Positions 49,898 to 58,210 of a stretch of DNA of 59,999 nucleotides are shown in pieces. The position numbers were made by a program, and so were the translations under genes. The notes under the pieces were generated by a model. It searched no databases. It was not told the DNA's origin and saw only the letters and a list, made by a program, of their open reading frames with translations. The DNA comes from Candidatus Eiseniibacteriota bacterium (GTDB taxonomy: Bacteria > Eisenbacteria > RBG-16-71-46 > JACRLI01), in the NCBI GenBank assembly GCA_025351485.1, contig JANXVU010000088.1, positions 1 through 59,999 of the forward strand, given 5' to 3'. Position 1 is the stretch's first letter, and each line of letters opens with the position of its first letter.

Positions 49898-49926
49898 ACG
49901 CTAGCCTCCAAGTTGCTTTCTGTCAA
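49898..49926 (-). promoter_or_regulatory. Promoter TTGACA-N17-TAGCGT, leaderless
   Basis: On the minus strand a perfect -35 TTGACA (49926-49921), 17-base spacer and TAGCGT (49903-49898), then exactly seven bases to the fetA ATG at 49890. It is the clearest example of the leaderless layout in the window. Confidence 0.75.
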
Positions 49927-50027
49927 TGGCTTACGAATCTCTCTGGACTACAGATCCCCCGGCCGGCAACCGATAACTCCCTTGATCGATCGCGCAGTCC
50001 GACTTGTCCGCAGGGAGACCCATTTCC

Positions 50028-52094
50028 GTGAGCCCGAACCCGGCCGCCGCACGCACACCCCAGGAGATGCTCCAGAAGATCCAGGGCACCCTGGACGAGC
50101 TCGAGCGCGCCCGAGGCTGGATCACCAGCCTGGAGCAGGTGACCGAAGCGCTGTCGGTTTCGTCATCGCTGGTCCGGTCGCTGGAGGAACTGATCGCGGC
50201 CGCCATGGACAACACCGCCACCCAGATCGCCGCCGTGGCCATGCGCGACGAGCCCGGGCGCCCGGTCCAGGTGCTGTGCCGCCGCGAGATCGACGAAGGC
50301 CTGCTGGACCGCGCGCGCGCCGAGCTGGAAGGCCGCCACTACCTGTGGGTCATCGAACACGGAAGGCCGCTGCTGCTGGCGCCTCCCGGCGTGCCCAACA
50401 CGCTGGAGGGCATCCGCACCGAGCACTTCCACGCCGGCAACTTCCTGCTGGTGCCGCTGGCCGCCGGCCTGGAAACGGGCGGCGTGATCTGCGTCGGCAC
50501 CCTGGAGCGCCGCCACACCTTCAAGCCCGACGATCTTCGCTTCGTGAAACTGCTGGCCACCATGGCCACCGGCACCATCCGCAGCATGCACGCGGTGGAA
50601 GATCTTCAGCACTTCCTGATCGCCACCATCCGCTCGCTGTGCGCGGCGCTGGACGCCCGCGATCCCTACACCCGCGGCCACTCCGAGCGCGTGGCCATGG
50701 TGTCCATGGCGATCATGAACGAGCTGGAGGGCCTGCGCGCCCAGCCTTTCCCCGAGGGATTCCGCGACTCGGTGCGCCTGGGGGCGATGCTCCACGACGT
50801 GGGCAAGATCGGGATCTCGGACGAGATCCTGCACAAGCCCGACCGGCTCACACCGGCCGAATTCGAAGAAATGAAGTCGCACACCCTGAAGGGCGCGGCC
50901 ATCGTGAGCGCGGTCAAGAACACCCGGGACATCCAGCACGCGGTCAAGTACCACCACGAGCGCCTGGACGGCTCCGGTTACCCCGAAGGCCTCAAGGGCG
51001 ACGCGATCCCGGTCATCGCCCAGATCGTGGCGGTGGCCGACACCTTCGATGCCATGACCAGCGACCGCCCCTACCGGGAAGGCATGCCCCACGCCGAGGC
51101 GGTGCACGAGATCGTCACCCTGGCGGGCAAGCACTACCAGCCGGACATCGCGCACTCGCTCCTGCGCGCGTTCGAGGACGGATCGTTGCTGCACACGTTT
51201 GAAAGGGAACTGAACGAGAACGGCGCCGAGCCCAACGAAGTGGTGGGACGGCTGTTCGACACTGAGATCCGCGAACTGCCGTCGATGCCGCAGGTGGTGC
51301 ACACGGTGATCGAAAAATCCCGCGATGCGAACTGCTCGGTCAAGGAGATCTCGGAGCTGGTGGCCCGCGACCAGGGGCTAGTTTCCCGCATCCTGCGCCT
51401 GGTGAATTCCGCCTTCTACGGGTTCTCGCGCCGGATCTCGACCATCAACCTGGCCATCACCATCCTGGGGCTGCGCAACGTCCGCAACCTGGTCATCAAC
51501 GTGGGGCTGGCGGGCTTCTTTCGCGGCGGCAGCCCCGAGAGCCGGGAAACGCGGCTGAGATTGTGGGAGCACTCCGTGGAGACCGCGGTGGGCGCGATGA
51601 CGCTGGCCCGCATGCGGGGCATGGCCGAGCCGGACGAAGCGTTCACCGCCGGGCTGTTGCACGACATCGGCCGGATCGCGCTGGACTACCACCACCACGA
51701 CCTGTCGGTGCGGATCGAAAACCTGGTGCGGGAAGAAAACCTGAGCCCGGCGCTGGCGGAAGAGCGGGTGGTCGGAGTGGACCACGGCGCCATCGGCGCC
51801 TGGGTGGCCGGCCAGTGGAACCTGCCCCGCCCGCTGTGCGACGCGATCCGCTACCACCACGATCCGGCCCGCTGCGCGGTGGACGCTCCGCAGTCGCTTT
51901 CCCTCACCTACATCGTGGGTGCGGCCGAGGCGCTGTCGGACCTGAGGCACGAGATCGAGGACAACATGGAAACGCACCTGTGGCATCCGGCCGTGCAGCA
52001 CATGGCCCTGACCCAGGAAGAGACGCGTGCGGTGCTGGAGGCGATGGAACGCGAGAAGGAATCGCTGCTGCAAGTCCTGGGCCGGGAGCCCTAG
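50028..52094 (+). CDS. GAF-HD-GYP-HDOD signalling protein
   Basis: A 688-residue cytoplasmic protein. GTG at 50028 has GGGAG ten bases upstream. A short N-terminal coiled coil leads to a GAF-like sensor (about 45-195). Then an HD-GYP phosphodiesterase (about 200-395) with HDVGKIGISDEILHKPDRLT and YHHERLDGSGYPEGLKGDAI, all signature residues intact. Finally an HDOD domain (about 410-680) with LPSMPQVVHTVIEKSRDANC and LVNSAFYGFSRRISTINLAI, plus its own HD-like LLHDIGRIALDYHHHDL and IRYHHDP. HD-GYP domains cleave cyclic di-GMP; HDOD domains are regulatory. The fusion probably links an input signal to c-di-GMP breakdown. Confidence 0.9.
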   Translation: MSPNPAAARTPQEMLQKIQGTLDELERARGWITSLEQVTEALSVSSSLVRSLEELIAAAMDNTATQIAAVAMRDEPGRPVQVLCRREIDEGLLDRARAELEGRHYLWVIEHGRPLLLAPPGVPNTLEGIRTEHFHAGNFLLVPLAAGLETGGVICVGTLERRHTFKPDDLRFVKLLATMATGTIRSMHAVEDLQHFLIATIRSLCAALDARDPYTRGHSERVAMVSMAIMNELEGLRAQPFPEGFRDSVRLGAMLHDVGKIGISDEILHKPDRLTPAEFEEMKSHTLKGAAIVSAVKNTRDIQHAVKYHHERLDGSGYPEGLKGDAIPVIAQIVAVADTFDAMTSDRPYREGMPHAEAVHEIVTLAGKHYQPDIAHSLLRAFEDGSLLHTFERELNENGAEPNEVVGRLFDTEIRELPSMPQVVHTVIEKSRDANCSVKEISELVARDQGLVSRILRLVNSAFYGFSRRISTINLAITILGLRNVRNLVINVGLAGFFRGGSPESRETRLRLWEHSVETAVGAMTLARMRGMAEPDEAFTAGLLHDIGRIALDYHHHDLSVRIENLVREENLSPALAEERVVGVDHGAIGAWVAGQWNLPRPLCDAIRYHHDPARCAVDAPQSLSLTYIVGAAEALSDLRHEIEDNMETHLWHPAVQHMALTQEETRAVLEAMEREKESLLQVLGREP

Positions 52095-52112
52095 GGCCGG
52101 TGGAACAGAAAA

Positions 52113-52134
52113 GGCCCGGCCGGGAGGCCGGGCC
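52113..52134 (-). terminator. Intrinsic terminator, 9-bp stem with U-run
   Basis: GGCCCGGCC and GGCCGGGCC pair perfectly around GGGA; on the minus strand the stem is followed by TTTT. It ends the small membrane-protein gene at 52144 and probably also stops reading from the HD-GYP gene. Confidence 0.8.
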
Positions 52135-52143
52135 CTGGAAGAG

Positions 52144-52311
52144 CTAGGCTTTGCCGTCCCAGCGGAAGGCGTCGAACAGCGCCACGCCCAGGAGCAGGCC
52201 GCCGATGCCGAGCGGCGGAAGAGCCTTGAAGATGTCGTAGCCGAACAGCATCAAGCCGGTCACCAGGAACACGATCCCGATGGGGCCGACGATCTTTCCA
52301 ATTCCTCGCAT
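52144..52311 (-). CDS. Small two-helix membrane protein
   Basis: A 55-residue ORF from ATG 52311 with GGGGAG just upstream. Two hydrophobic helices (IVGPIGIVFLVTGLMLFGYD and PPLGIGGLLLGVALFDAF) and charged ends; no family recognised. A canonical terminator follows ten bases downstream, which supports a real monocistronic gene. Confidence 0.6.
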   Translation of the reverse strand: MRGIGKIVGPIGIVFLVTGLMLFGYDIFKALPPLGIGGLLLGVALFDAFRWDGKA

Positions 52312-52412
52312 GATCTCCCCGGATTTTGCGGACCACAGCGCCGGGCCGGATGGCCCTCTCCAAACCACGGCAGGATAGTCGGATCGGTGCGGATTTGCAA
52401 GGCATCCTCTGC

Positions 52413-52418
52413 TATAGT
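52413..52418 (+). promoter_or_regulatory. -10 element TATAGT, leaderless spacing
   Basis: TATAGT (one mismatch to TATAAT) lies exactly seven bases (GCCGCCC) before the ATG at 52426. No -35 is convincing at 16-18 bases, and no ribosome site is present. Confidence 0.55.
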
Positions 52419-52425
52419 GCCGCCC

Positions 52426-53409
52426 ATGTGGCTCCTTTCCGAATCCGACGTCGCCCGGGTGCTCGATGCCGGCCTCGCCATCCAGGCGGTGGACGCGGGC
52501 CTGCGCTCGCTCTCCGGCGGCCAGACGCTGCAGCCGCTCCGAACCGTGCTGCGCCTGGAACCCCACGGCAGCTTCCTGGGACTGATGCCCGCCCACATGC
52601 GCGACTCCGATCTGCTGGGCCTGAAGATCGTCACCGTCGCCCACGGCAACCCGTCCCTGGGGCTGCCCTCGCACCTGGCGGGAATCATGCTGCTGGATCC
52701 CGCCACCGGCCAGATCCTCTCGTTCATGGACGGCCGCCTGATCACCGAGGTGCGCACGGCTGCGGCCTCCGCCGTATCGACGCGGCTGCTGTCACGGCCT
52801 GAATCCACGTCGCTTGCAATCCTTGGGTCCGGAGTGCAGGCCCGGAGCCACCTGGATTGCTTGCTGCGTGTTCGGGGCTTCAAGGAAGTCAGGGTGTGGA
52901 GCCCGACCCCGGCCCACCGTGAAAAATTCGCGATCGACGAATCAGCGCGGCACAGAATCGAGGTACGGGCGGTGGCCGGTCCGGAAGAAGCCGCCCGAGG
53001 GGCGGATGTGATTGCGTGCTGCATGTCCTGCGAGGGGCCGGTACTGCTTGGGGACTGGCTCTCCCCCGGCCAGCACATCACGGCCGTGGGCGCGAGCCAG
53101 CGCGCCACGCGGGAACTGGACGGCCAGGCGGTGTCGCGCTGCACCGTGTGGGTGGACCAGCGGGAAGCGGCCCAGGCCGAGGCCGGGGACCTGCTCCAGG
53201 CTGCGGCAGAGAGCCTATACACCGAGTCCCAACTCGCCGGAGAGCTGGGCGAGGCGCTGCTCGGGAGCGCCCGCGGCAGAAGCTCTGCCGAAGAAATCAC
53301 GCTGTTCAAGTCGGTCGGGGTGGCCGTGGAAGATGTCACCACCGCCACGCTGGTCTACCTGCGCGCCCGCGCCCTCGGCTTCGGGCAGGAGTTCCACCTC
53401 CAAGCGTAG
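52426..53409 (+). CDS. Ornithine cyclodeaminase/mu-crystallin family protein
   Basis: A 327-residue protein. Family N-terminus MWLLSESDVARVLDAGLAIQ, substrate region GLMPAHMRDSDLLGLKIVTV (with the conserved Lys), then GQILSFMDGRLITEVRTAAA and the Rossmann NAD loop LAILGSGVQARSHLDCLLRV. LVYLRARALGFGQEF closes it. The family includes ornithine cyclodeaminase, alanine dehydrogenase (archaeal) and ketimine reductases; which is not decided. Ornithine breakdown to proline would link with the arginine operon, but the genes are far apart here. Confidence 0.88.
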   Translation: MWLLSESDVARVLDAGLAIQAVDAGLRSLSGGQTLQPLRTVLRLEPHGSFLGLMPAHMRDSDLLGLKIVTVAHGNPSLGLPSHLAGIMLLDPATGQILSFMDGRLITEVRTAAASAVSTRLLSRPESTSLAILGSGVQARSHLDCLLRVRGFKEVRVWSPTPAHREKFAIDESARHRIEVRAVAGPEEAARGADVIACCMSCEGPVLLGDWLSPGQHITAVGASQRATRELDGQAVSRCTVWVDQREAAQAEAGDLLQAAAESLYTESQLAGELGEALLGSARGRSSAEEITLFKSVGVAVEDVTTATLVYLRARALGFGQEFHLQA

Positions 53410-53420
53410 CGATGCCTTCC

Positions 53421-54260
53421 CTACTCCATCGCCCTCTCAGCCTCGTTCCAGTCCGGCTGCCCGTTCCGCACCCAGTAGTACAGACTGTCCAACTGGTCGA
53501 TCACGCTGTCGGGGAGGTGATCCTTGAACGCCGGCATCCGCACGGGCTCATGGGTCAGGAAGAACATCGCCACCTTGTTCTTTGCAAAGCGGTCGGGGCG
53601 GCCTTCCTTCACCCATTGCCTGAACTCGTCGTGGCTCGCGACCAGGTCTTCGGTGTCCTTGCCCTGCCAGGCGGGCACGATGCCCTTGAGGGAACCGGGG
53701 TTCGGCCGTGCGAACAGCCCCAGCGGCCCGTGACAGTGAAAACAGCCCGACTTTTGCGCCGCCTCGGCCCCGGCCTTGACCGCCGGGGAGGCCTGGTCCA
53801 CTCCCCACTGGCTCTGGGCCAGCGCAAACACCGTGAGATCCGAGATCTGGGCCGCGTTAAAGCGGCCCCGGAACGAGGGCATTTCAAGTGCCGGTGGCTT
53901 CTCTTCCGTCCGGGCTTCCGGGGCCAGGCCCTGCCCGGCGCGCTTCAGCGAGTCTTCGCGGGCCTTGCGCGCGTCCATCCCCTCGGTGCCCAGGAGCAGC
54001 CAATCCCGGACCTGCGAAGCGCCCTTCGGTGTATCCATCATCAACAGCCCGCCCGCAAATCCTGGCACCGGGTCCTTCTCACCCAGGTTGGGCGCGCCCT
54101 TGCCGGCCTCCGCCCCGTGGCAGGCGAAACAGCCGTTCAGTTCGGCCAACCGGCGGCCGCGCTCCGCCGCGGGCAGGGCCGGCTTGAGCAAGATGGTCAG
54201 ACTGGCGGCGGCGATCACGCCGATCAGGCAAAGCAGGCCCAGCACGGTTCGACGATTCAA
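53421..54260 (-). CDS. Dihaem cytochrome c protein
   Basis: A 279-residue protein with an N-terminal anchor/signal (TVLGLLCLIGVIAAASLTILLK). Two haem motifs: CFACHGAEAGKGAPNLGE (about residue 44) and CFHCHGPLGLFARPNPGS (about 171). The second domain ends DEFRQWVKEGRPDRFAKNKV with a candidate distal Met in VRMPAFKDHLP, and the first has MPSFRGRF. This is the layout of membrane-anchored dihaem cytochromes c that serve respiratory complexes. Partner oxidase or reductase genes are not nearby. Confidence 0.85.
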   Translation of the reverse strand: MNRRTVLGLLCLIGVIAAASLTILLKPALPAAERGRRLAELNGCFACHGAEAGKGAPNLGEKDPVPGFAGGLLMMDTPKGASQVRDWLLLGTEGMDARKAREDSLKRAGQGLAPEARTEEKPPALEMPSFRGRFNAAQISDLTVFALAQSQWGVDQASPAVKAGAEAAQKSGCFHCHGPLGLFARPNPGSLKGIVPAWQGKDTEDLVASHDEFRQWVKEGRPDRFAKNKVAMFFLTHEPVRMPAFKDHLPDSVIDQLDSLYYWVRNGQPDWNEAERAME

Positions 54261-54327
54261 TGGATCCTCCCCTGTATCAAATGAGCCCCGAGTGAATTAT
54301 TTGGACTCTAGCATCCCCGGGCGGCGC

Positions 54328-54356
54328 TGGACAGTTGGCCGGTGGTGCCCTAAAAT
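54328..54356 (+). promoter_or_regulatory. Promoter TGGACA-N17-TAAAAT
   Basis: TGGACA (54328-54333), 17-base spacer and TAAAAT (54351-54356), both one mismatch from consensus. The ATG follows ten bases later with no ribosome site, so the leader would be absent or only a few bases. Confidence 0.65.
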
Positions 54357-54366
54357 TGAGCGTTGA

Positions 54367-55452
54367 ATGAGTGCCTCTTCCCCGAGCGCCCGCCCAGCCG
54401 TCGGAATCGTCGGTCCCTATCCCCCACCCTATGGCGGGATCTCCGTGGGCATTCAGCGCCTGGCCCGCCGACTGGACGACGCCCGCATCGACTACGCGAT
54501 CTACAACGAGTCCGCCACTCCGAGCCCTGAGCCCCACGTGGTGTCCGCTCCCGGCCCGCGGCGGCTGTTCCTGGAACTGCTGCTCGGCGGCCCACGCCAG
54601 ATCCTTCACTACCAGAGCCCCGACTGGCGCATGCGCTGCCTGGTGGCGCTGTGGGGCATGCTGACCGGGCGCAAGAGCGTGATCTCCATCCACGGCGCCA
54701 GCTTCGACTTCTCCATGCGCTCCGGCGGCCTGCAGCGCGCGATCATCCAGTTCTTCACCGCCCGCACCTCGGCGGTGATCGCGTGCAATCCCGAGATCCA
54801 GGCCCAAGTGGGAGCGCTGACCGGCCGGCCCGAGCGGGTGCACATGGTGCCGGCGTTCATCCTGCCGCCGCCCTCGGCGGCCGACGCGCCGCTCCCGGCC
54901 GGCTTGACCGCGTTCCTGGCCGCGCACCGGCCGAATCTTCTGTGGGTGGGCTGGGTGGAGCCCTTCCAGGGGCGGGACCTGTACGGGCTGGACCTGACCT
55001 TTGATCTCCTGGAGCGGCTTCGGACCCGTTTCCCCGAAATCGGCTGCGTGTTATGGTTCAGCGGCATTCGGGACGAGGCGCTGTGGAAGGAACTGTGGGC
55101 CTCGGCGGTCCGGCGCGGCCTGGAAGGCCACATCCACATCGAGCGGGAAGGCCTGCCCGAGATCTATCCCCTGTTCCGCCGCGCGGACGTGTACCTGCGC
55201 CCGACGCTGACCGACGGGGACTCGGTTTCGGTGCGCGAAGCTCTGTCCCTGGGAACTCCGGTGGTGGCGAGCGATGCCGCCCCGCGAAGCCCGGCGTGCG
55301 TGACCTTCAACAAGGGTGACGCCGAAGATTTTATCCGCGCCACGGAGCTCGTGCTCGCGGACCTGGAATCGGCGCGCGCGCGCGCCCGCAGCGAAGCGCA
55401 GGAAGACAACGGAGCAAAGATCCTCGCCATTTACCGGGAGCTCGGTCTGTGA
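54367..55452 (+). CDS. Glycosyltransferase family 4-like protein
   Basis: A 361-residue GT-B protein. N-terminal VGIVGPYPPPYGGISVGIQR with the Gly-rich acceptor loop, SVISIHGASFDFSMRSGGLQ, AVIACNPEIQAQV, then C-terminal EPFQGRDLYGLDLTFDLLER, RADVYLRPTLTDGDSVSVRE and the nucleotide site ALSLGTPVVASDAAP with EX7E-type Glu. It transfers a sugar to a lipid-linked or protein glycan. First gene of a four-gene operon; its stop overlaps the next start (GTGA). Confidence 0.9.
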   Translation: MSASSPSARPAVGIVGPYPPPYGGISVGIQRLARRLDDARIDYAIYNESATPSPEPHVVSAPGPRRLFLELLLGGPRQILHYQSPDWRMRCLVALWGMLTGRKSVISIHGASFDFSMRSGGLQRAIIQFFTARTSAVIACNPEIQAQVGALTGRPERVHMVPAFILPPPSAADAPLPAGLTAFLAAHRPNLLWVGWVEPFQGRDLYGLDLTFDLLERLRTRFPEIGCVLWFSGIRDEALWKELWASAVRRGLEGHIHIEREGLPEIYPLFRRADVYLRPTLTDGDSVSVREALSLGTPVVASDAAPRSPACVTFNKGDAEDFIRATELVLADLESARARARSEAQEDNGAKILAIYRELGL

Positions 55453-56447
55453 GCGCATACTGGAAGACCCGAAACGTGCTGGTGACGGGGGCGGCCGGCT
55501 TCATCGGCAGCCACCTGGTGGAGCGACTGGTCCGGGAAGGCGCCAGGGTGACGGCGCTGGTGCACTACAACAGCCAGTCCAGCTGGGCCAACCTGGAACT
55601 GGCCGCGCCGCAGTTGAAGAAGAAGGTCCGGGTGGTCATGGGCGACCTGATCGATCCCCGGAGCGTGCAGGACGCCGTGGACGGCCAGCACACGGTGTTC
55701 CATCTGGGCGCGCTGATCGCCATCCCCTACTCCTACATGGCCCCCGCGAGCTACGTGGAAGTGAACATCAAGGGCACCTTGCACGTGCTGGAGGCCTGCC
55801 GGCGCTGCAAGACCGCCCGCATGGTGCACACGTCCACTTCCGAAGCCTACGGCACCGCGCGCTACGTTCCCATGGACGAGGAGCACCCGCTCCAGGGGCA
55901 GTCTCCCTATTCGGCCAGCAAGATCGCCGCGGACAAGATCGCCGAGAGCTACTTCCTGTCGTTCAAGCTGCCGGTCTCCACCATCCGGCCGTTCAACTGC
56001 TACGGCCCCCGGCAATCGGCGCGCGCCATCATCCCCACCATTCTGACGCAGTTCCTGGCCGGGAAAACCGAGCTGAAGCTCGGCTCACTGAAGCCGGTGC
56101 GCGACTTCACCTACGTGGAAGACACCGTGGACGGCTTCCTTAGAGTGGCGCAGTCCAAGGCGGCCATCGGACAGGTGATCAACGTGGGCGCCGGCAAGGG
56201 CGTGACCATCGGGGAACTGGTGGAGGTCGCGGCCAGAGTGTGCGGCGCCAAGTACAAGGTGCGGGAAGACCGCGCCCGGGTGCGCCCCGAGGCCTCCGAA
56301 GTGCTGCGGCTCATCTGCGACAATCGCAAGGCCCGCAAGCTGCTCGGCTGGAAGCCCCGCGTGACGCTCCGCCAGGGGCTCACCCAGGTGCGGGATTTCC
56401 TGAAAGAGAACATGGATCGCTACAAGACCGACCGGTACAACGTCTAG
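55449..56447 (+). CDS. NAD-dependent sugar-nucleotide 4,6-dehydratase, LegB-like
   Basis: A 332-residue extended SDR. Rossmann loop VLVTGAAGFIGSHLVERLVR, active-site TSTSEAYGTARYVPMDEEHP with HPLQGQSPYSASKIAADKIA (YxxxK), and FNCYGPRQSARAIIPTILTQ. VFHLGALIAIPYSYMAPASY is the stretch shared with LegB-type NDP-GlcNAc 4,6-dehydratases of nonulosonate pathways. Plain UDP/GDP-sugar 4,6-dehydratase is the alternative. GTG start, overlapping the glycosyltransferase gene. Confidence 0.85.
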   Translation: MSAYWKTRNVLVTGAAGFIGSHLVERLVREGARVTALVHYNSQSSWANLELAAPQLKKKVRVVMGDLIDPRSVQDAVDGQHTVFHLGALIAIPYSYMAPASYVEVNIKGTLHVLEACRRCKTARMVHTSTSEAYGTARYVPMDEEHPLQGQSPYSASKIAADKIAESYFLSFKLPVSTIRPFNCYGPRQSARAIIPTILTQFLAGKTELKLGSLKPVRDFTYVEDTVDGFLRVAQSKAAIGQVINVGAGKGVTIGELVEVAARVCGAKYKVREDRARVRPEASEVLRLICDNRKARKLLGWKPRVTLRQGLTQVRDFLKENMDRYKTDRYNV

Positions 56448-56448
56448 C

Positions 56449-57162
56449 ATGCGCGCAATCATCCTGGCGGGCGGCCGCGGCTCCCGGCTCAAGCCCTACA
56501 CCACCGTGTTCCCCAAGCCGCTGGTGCCGGTGGGCGACCAGCCCATCCTGGACCTGGTGCTCCAGCAGCTCAAGGCCGCGGGCTTCACCCACGTCACGCT
56601 GGCCCTGGGGCACATGGGCGCGCTGATCCAGGCCTACTGCGGCGACGGCTCCAAGTGGGGCCTGGATATTTCCTACTCCATCGAAGACTCGCCGCTCGGC
56701 ACGGCCGGGCCGCTGGCGCTGGCCGCCCCTCCGGAAGAGCACTTCCTGACCATGAACGGCGACCTGCTCACCACGCTCGACTACGGCGAACTGCTCCGCG
56801 GCCACATCCGGAGCGGCAAGCTGGCCACCGTGACGGTGTTCGAGAAGAAGGTCCCCATCGACCTGGGCGTTCTGGAAGTGGACGCCCAGGGAAACCTCAC
56901 CGACTACATCGAAAAGCCCACCCTCACCTACAAGGTGAGCACCGGGATCTACGCCTTTCACCGGCGCATCCTGGACTTTGTTCCGAAGCGCCAGCGGCTC
57001 GACTTTCCCGACCTGGTTCGCACCCTGATCGGGCGCAAGGAATCCCTCGGGACCCACCTGTTCCAGGGCCAGTGGCTGGACATCGGGCGCCCGGAAGACC
57101 ACGCGCTCGCGATGGACATGCTGGAGCGCGACCCGCAGGCTTTCATCCCCAGGAAATCATGA
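56449..57162 (+). CDS. Sugar-1-phosphate nucleotidyltransferase
   Basis: A 237-residue protein starting one base after the previous stop. MRAIILAGGRGSRLKPYTTV and FPKPLVPVGDQPILD form the nucleotide and Mg site; EDSPLGTAGPLALA, FLTMNGDLLT (the DxD-like Asp) and YIEKPTLTYKVSTGIYAF complete it. No CBS or left-handed helix domain is attached. It makes an NDP-sugar, probably feeding the neighbouring dehydratase and reductase. It overlaps the next gene by ATGA. Confidence 0.9.
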   Translation: MRAIILAGGRGSRLKPYTTVFPKPLVPVGDQPILDLVLQQLKAAGFTHVTLALGHMGALIQAYCGDGSKWGLDISYSIEDSPLGTAGPLALAAPPEEHFLTMNGDLLTTLDYGELLRGHIRSGKLATVTVFEKKVPIDLGVLEVDAQGNLTDYIEKPTLTYKVSTGIYAFHRRILDFVPKRQRLDFPDLVRTLIGRKESLGTHLFQGQWLDIGRPEDHALAMDMLERDPQAFIPRKS

Positions 57163-58091
57163 GGCTGCTGGTGACCGGCGCTTCCGGGTTCACCGGGAGC
57201 GCGCTGGTGCGGGCGGCGCTGCGCTCGGAGCCGGGCATGTTCGTGGCCGGCCTCGGGCCGCGCGACCCTGCGAACGGCGCGTCCGGGGCACTCCCCTGGG
57301 AGATCGGCAGCGCCTCGGATTCCGCCTGCGTGGCGCGCGCGATCTCGCTGCACCGGATCAACGCCGTGGCGCACCTGGCCCGCTCGGAGCGCCAGGGCAG
57401 CGACGCCGAGGTGATGCGCTCGCACGTCTCGGGAGCGCTGGGGGTGCTGGCCGGAGCGCAGAAGGCCGGAGGAGTGGAGCGGGCGCTGATCCTGGGCTCG
57501 GCCGCGGAGTATGGCCTGCTCGCCGAGAAGGACCTTCCGATTGGGGAAGACCATCCGCTCTCTCCCAATTCGACCTACGGGCTGGCCAAGGTGGCCGAGA
57601 CTTCCCTGGCCAGGCTTGCTCCGGGATCCTTGGGTGTTCCAGCCGTGGTGGGCCGGCTGTTCAATCCGGTGGGCCCGGGGCAGGGTGCAAGCTTTGTATG
57701 CGGCTCGCTGGCCTCGCAGTTTGCGGCCATGAAGCGCGCCGGCGCACCTTCCCCGCTCCAGCTCGGCGCGCTCACCCCGATGCGGGATTTCATCGACGTG
57801 GAGGACGCCGCAGAGGCCCTGCTGGAGCTCTTGCGCTCGGGCGTCCCCGGCGAGTGCTACAACATCGGGACGGGTCGTGGGACGCGCGTGAGCGAAGTGG
57901 TCGCGATGTTCCGGGAGATCAGCGGGATGGATGCGACGGTCGCGGGCCCGGCAGCGGCCGCGCCTGCGCCGGACTCCCCGGAGCACAGCGTCGCCGACGT
58001 TTCCAAGATCCGCTCGCTCACCGGTTGGGCGGCAAGGAAGCCGCTCCGGGAGTCGCTGCGGGAGATCTTTGAGCGGGCGCTGAGGGGGTAG
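57159..58091 (+). CDS. NAD-dependent epimerase/reductase (Rmd-like)
   Basis: A 310-residue extended SDR. Rossmann loop MRLLVTGASGFTGSALVRAA, LILGSAAEYGLLAEKDLPIG, active-site SPNSTYGLAKVAETSLARLA (YxxxK with Ser), and RLFNPVGPGQG. The C-terminus has MRDFIDVEDAAEALLELLRS and YNIGTGRGTRVSEVV. It resembles GDP-4-keto-6-deoxymannose reductases, which would finish a 6-deoxysugar made by the upstream dehydratase. The exact sugar is open. It ends before a bidirectional terminator. Confidence 0.85.
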   Translation: MRLLVTGASGFTGSALVRAALRSEPGMFVAGLGPRDPANGASGALPWEIGSASDSACVARAISLHRINAVAHLARSERQGSDAEVMRSHVSGALGVLAGAQKAGGVERALILGSAAEYGLLAEKDLPIGEDHPLSPNSTYGLAKVAETSLARLAPGSLGVPAVVGRLFNPVGPGQGASFVCGSLASQFAAMKRAGAPSPLQLGALTPMRDFIDVEDAAEALLELLRSGVPGECYNIGTGRGTRVSEVVAMFREISGMDATVAGPAAAAPAPDSPEHSVADVSKIRSLTGWAARKPLRESLREIFERALRG

Positions 58092-58150
58092 CCCGCGCTG
58101 CAGCCCCGGTACCAGCCCCACAGGACACACCGATCCCTGCACAAAAAGAA

Positions 58151-58176
58151 CGGGCGCCCCGAATCCGGAGCGCCCG
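58151..58176. terminator. Bidirectional intrinsic terminator
   Basis: CGGGCGC and GCGCCCG (with inner CCG/CGG) form a hairpin with AAAAA on the left and ATTTT on the right. It can end both the glycan operon on the plus strand and citrate synthase on the minus strand. Confidence 0.8.
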
Positions 58177-58210
58177 ATTTTCATTCCTGCTCTTGCGCGA
58201 CCTGGGGCCG

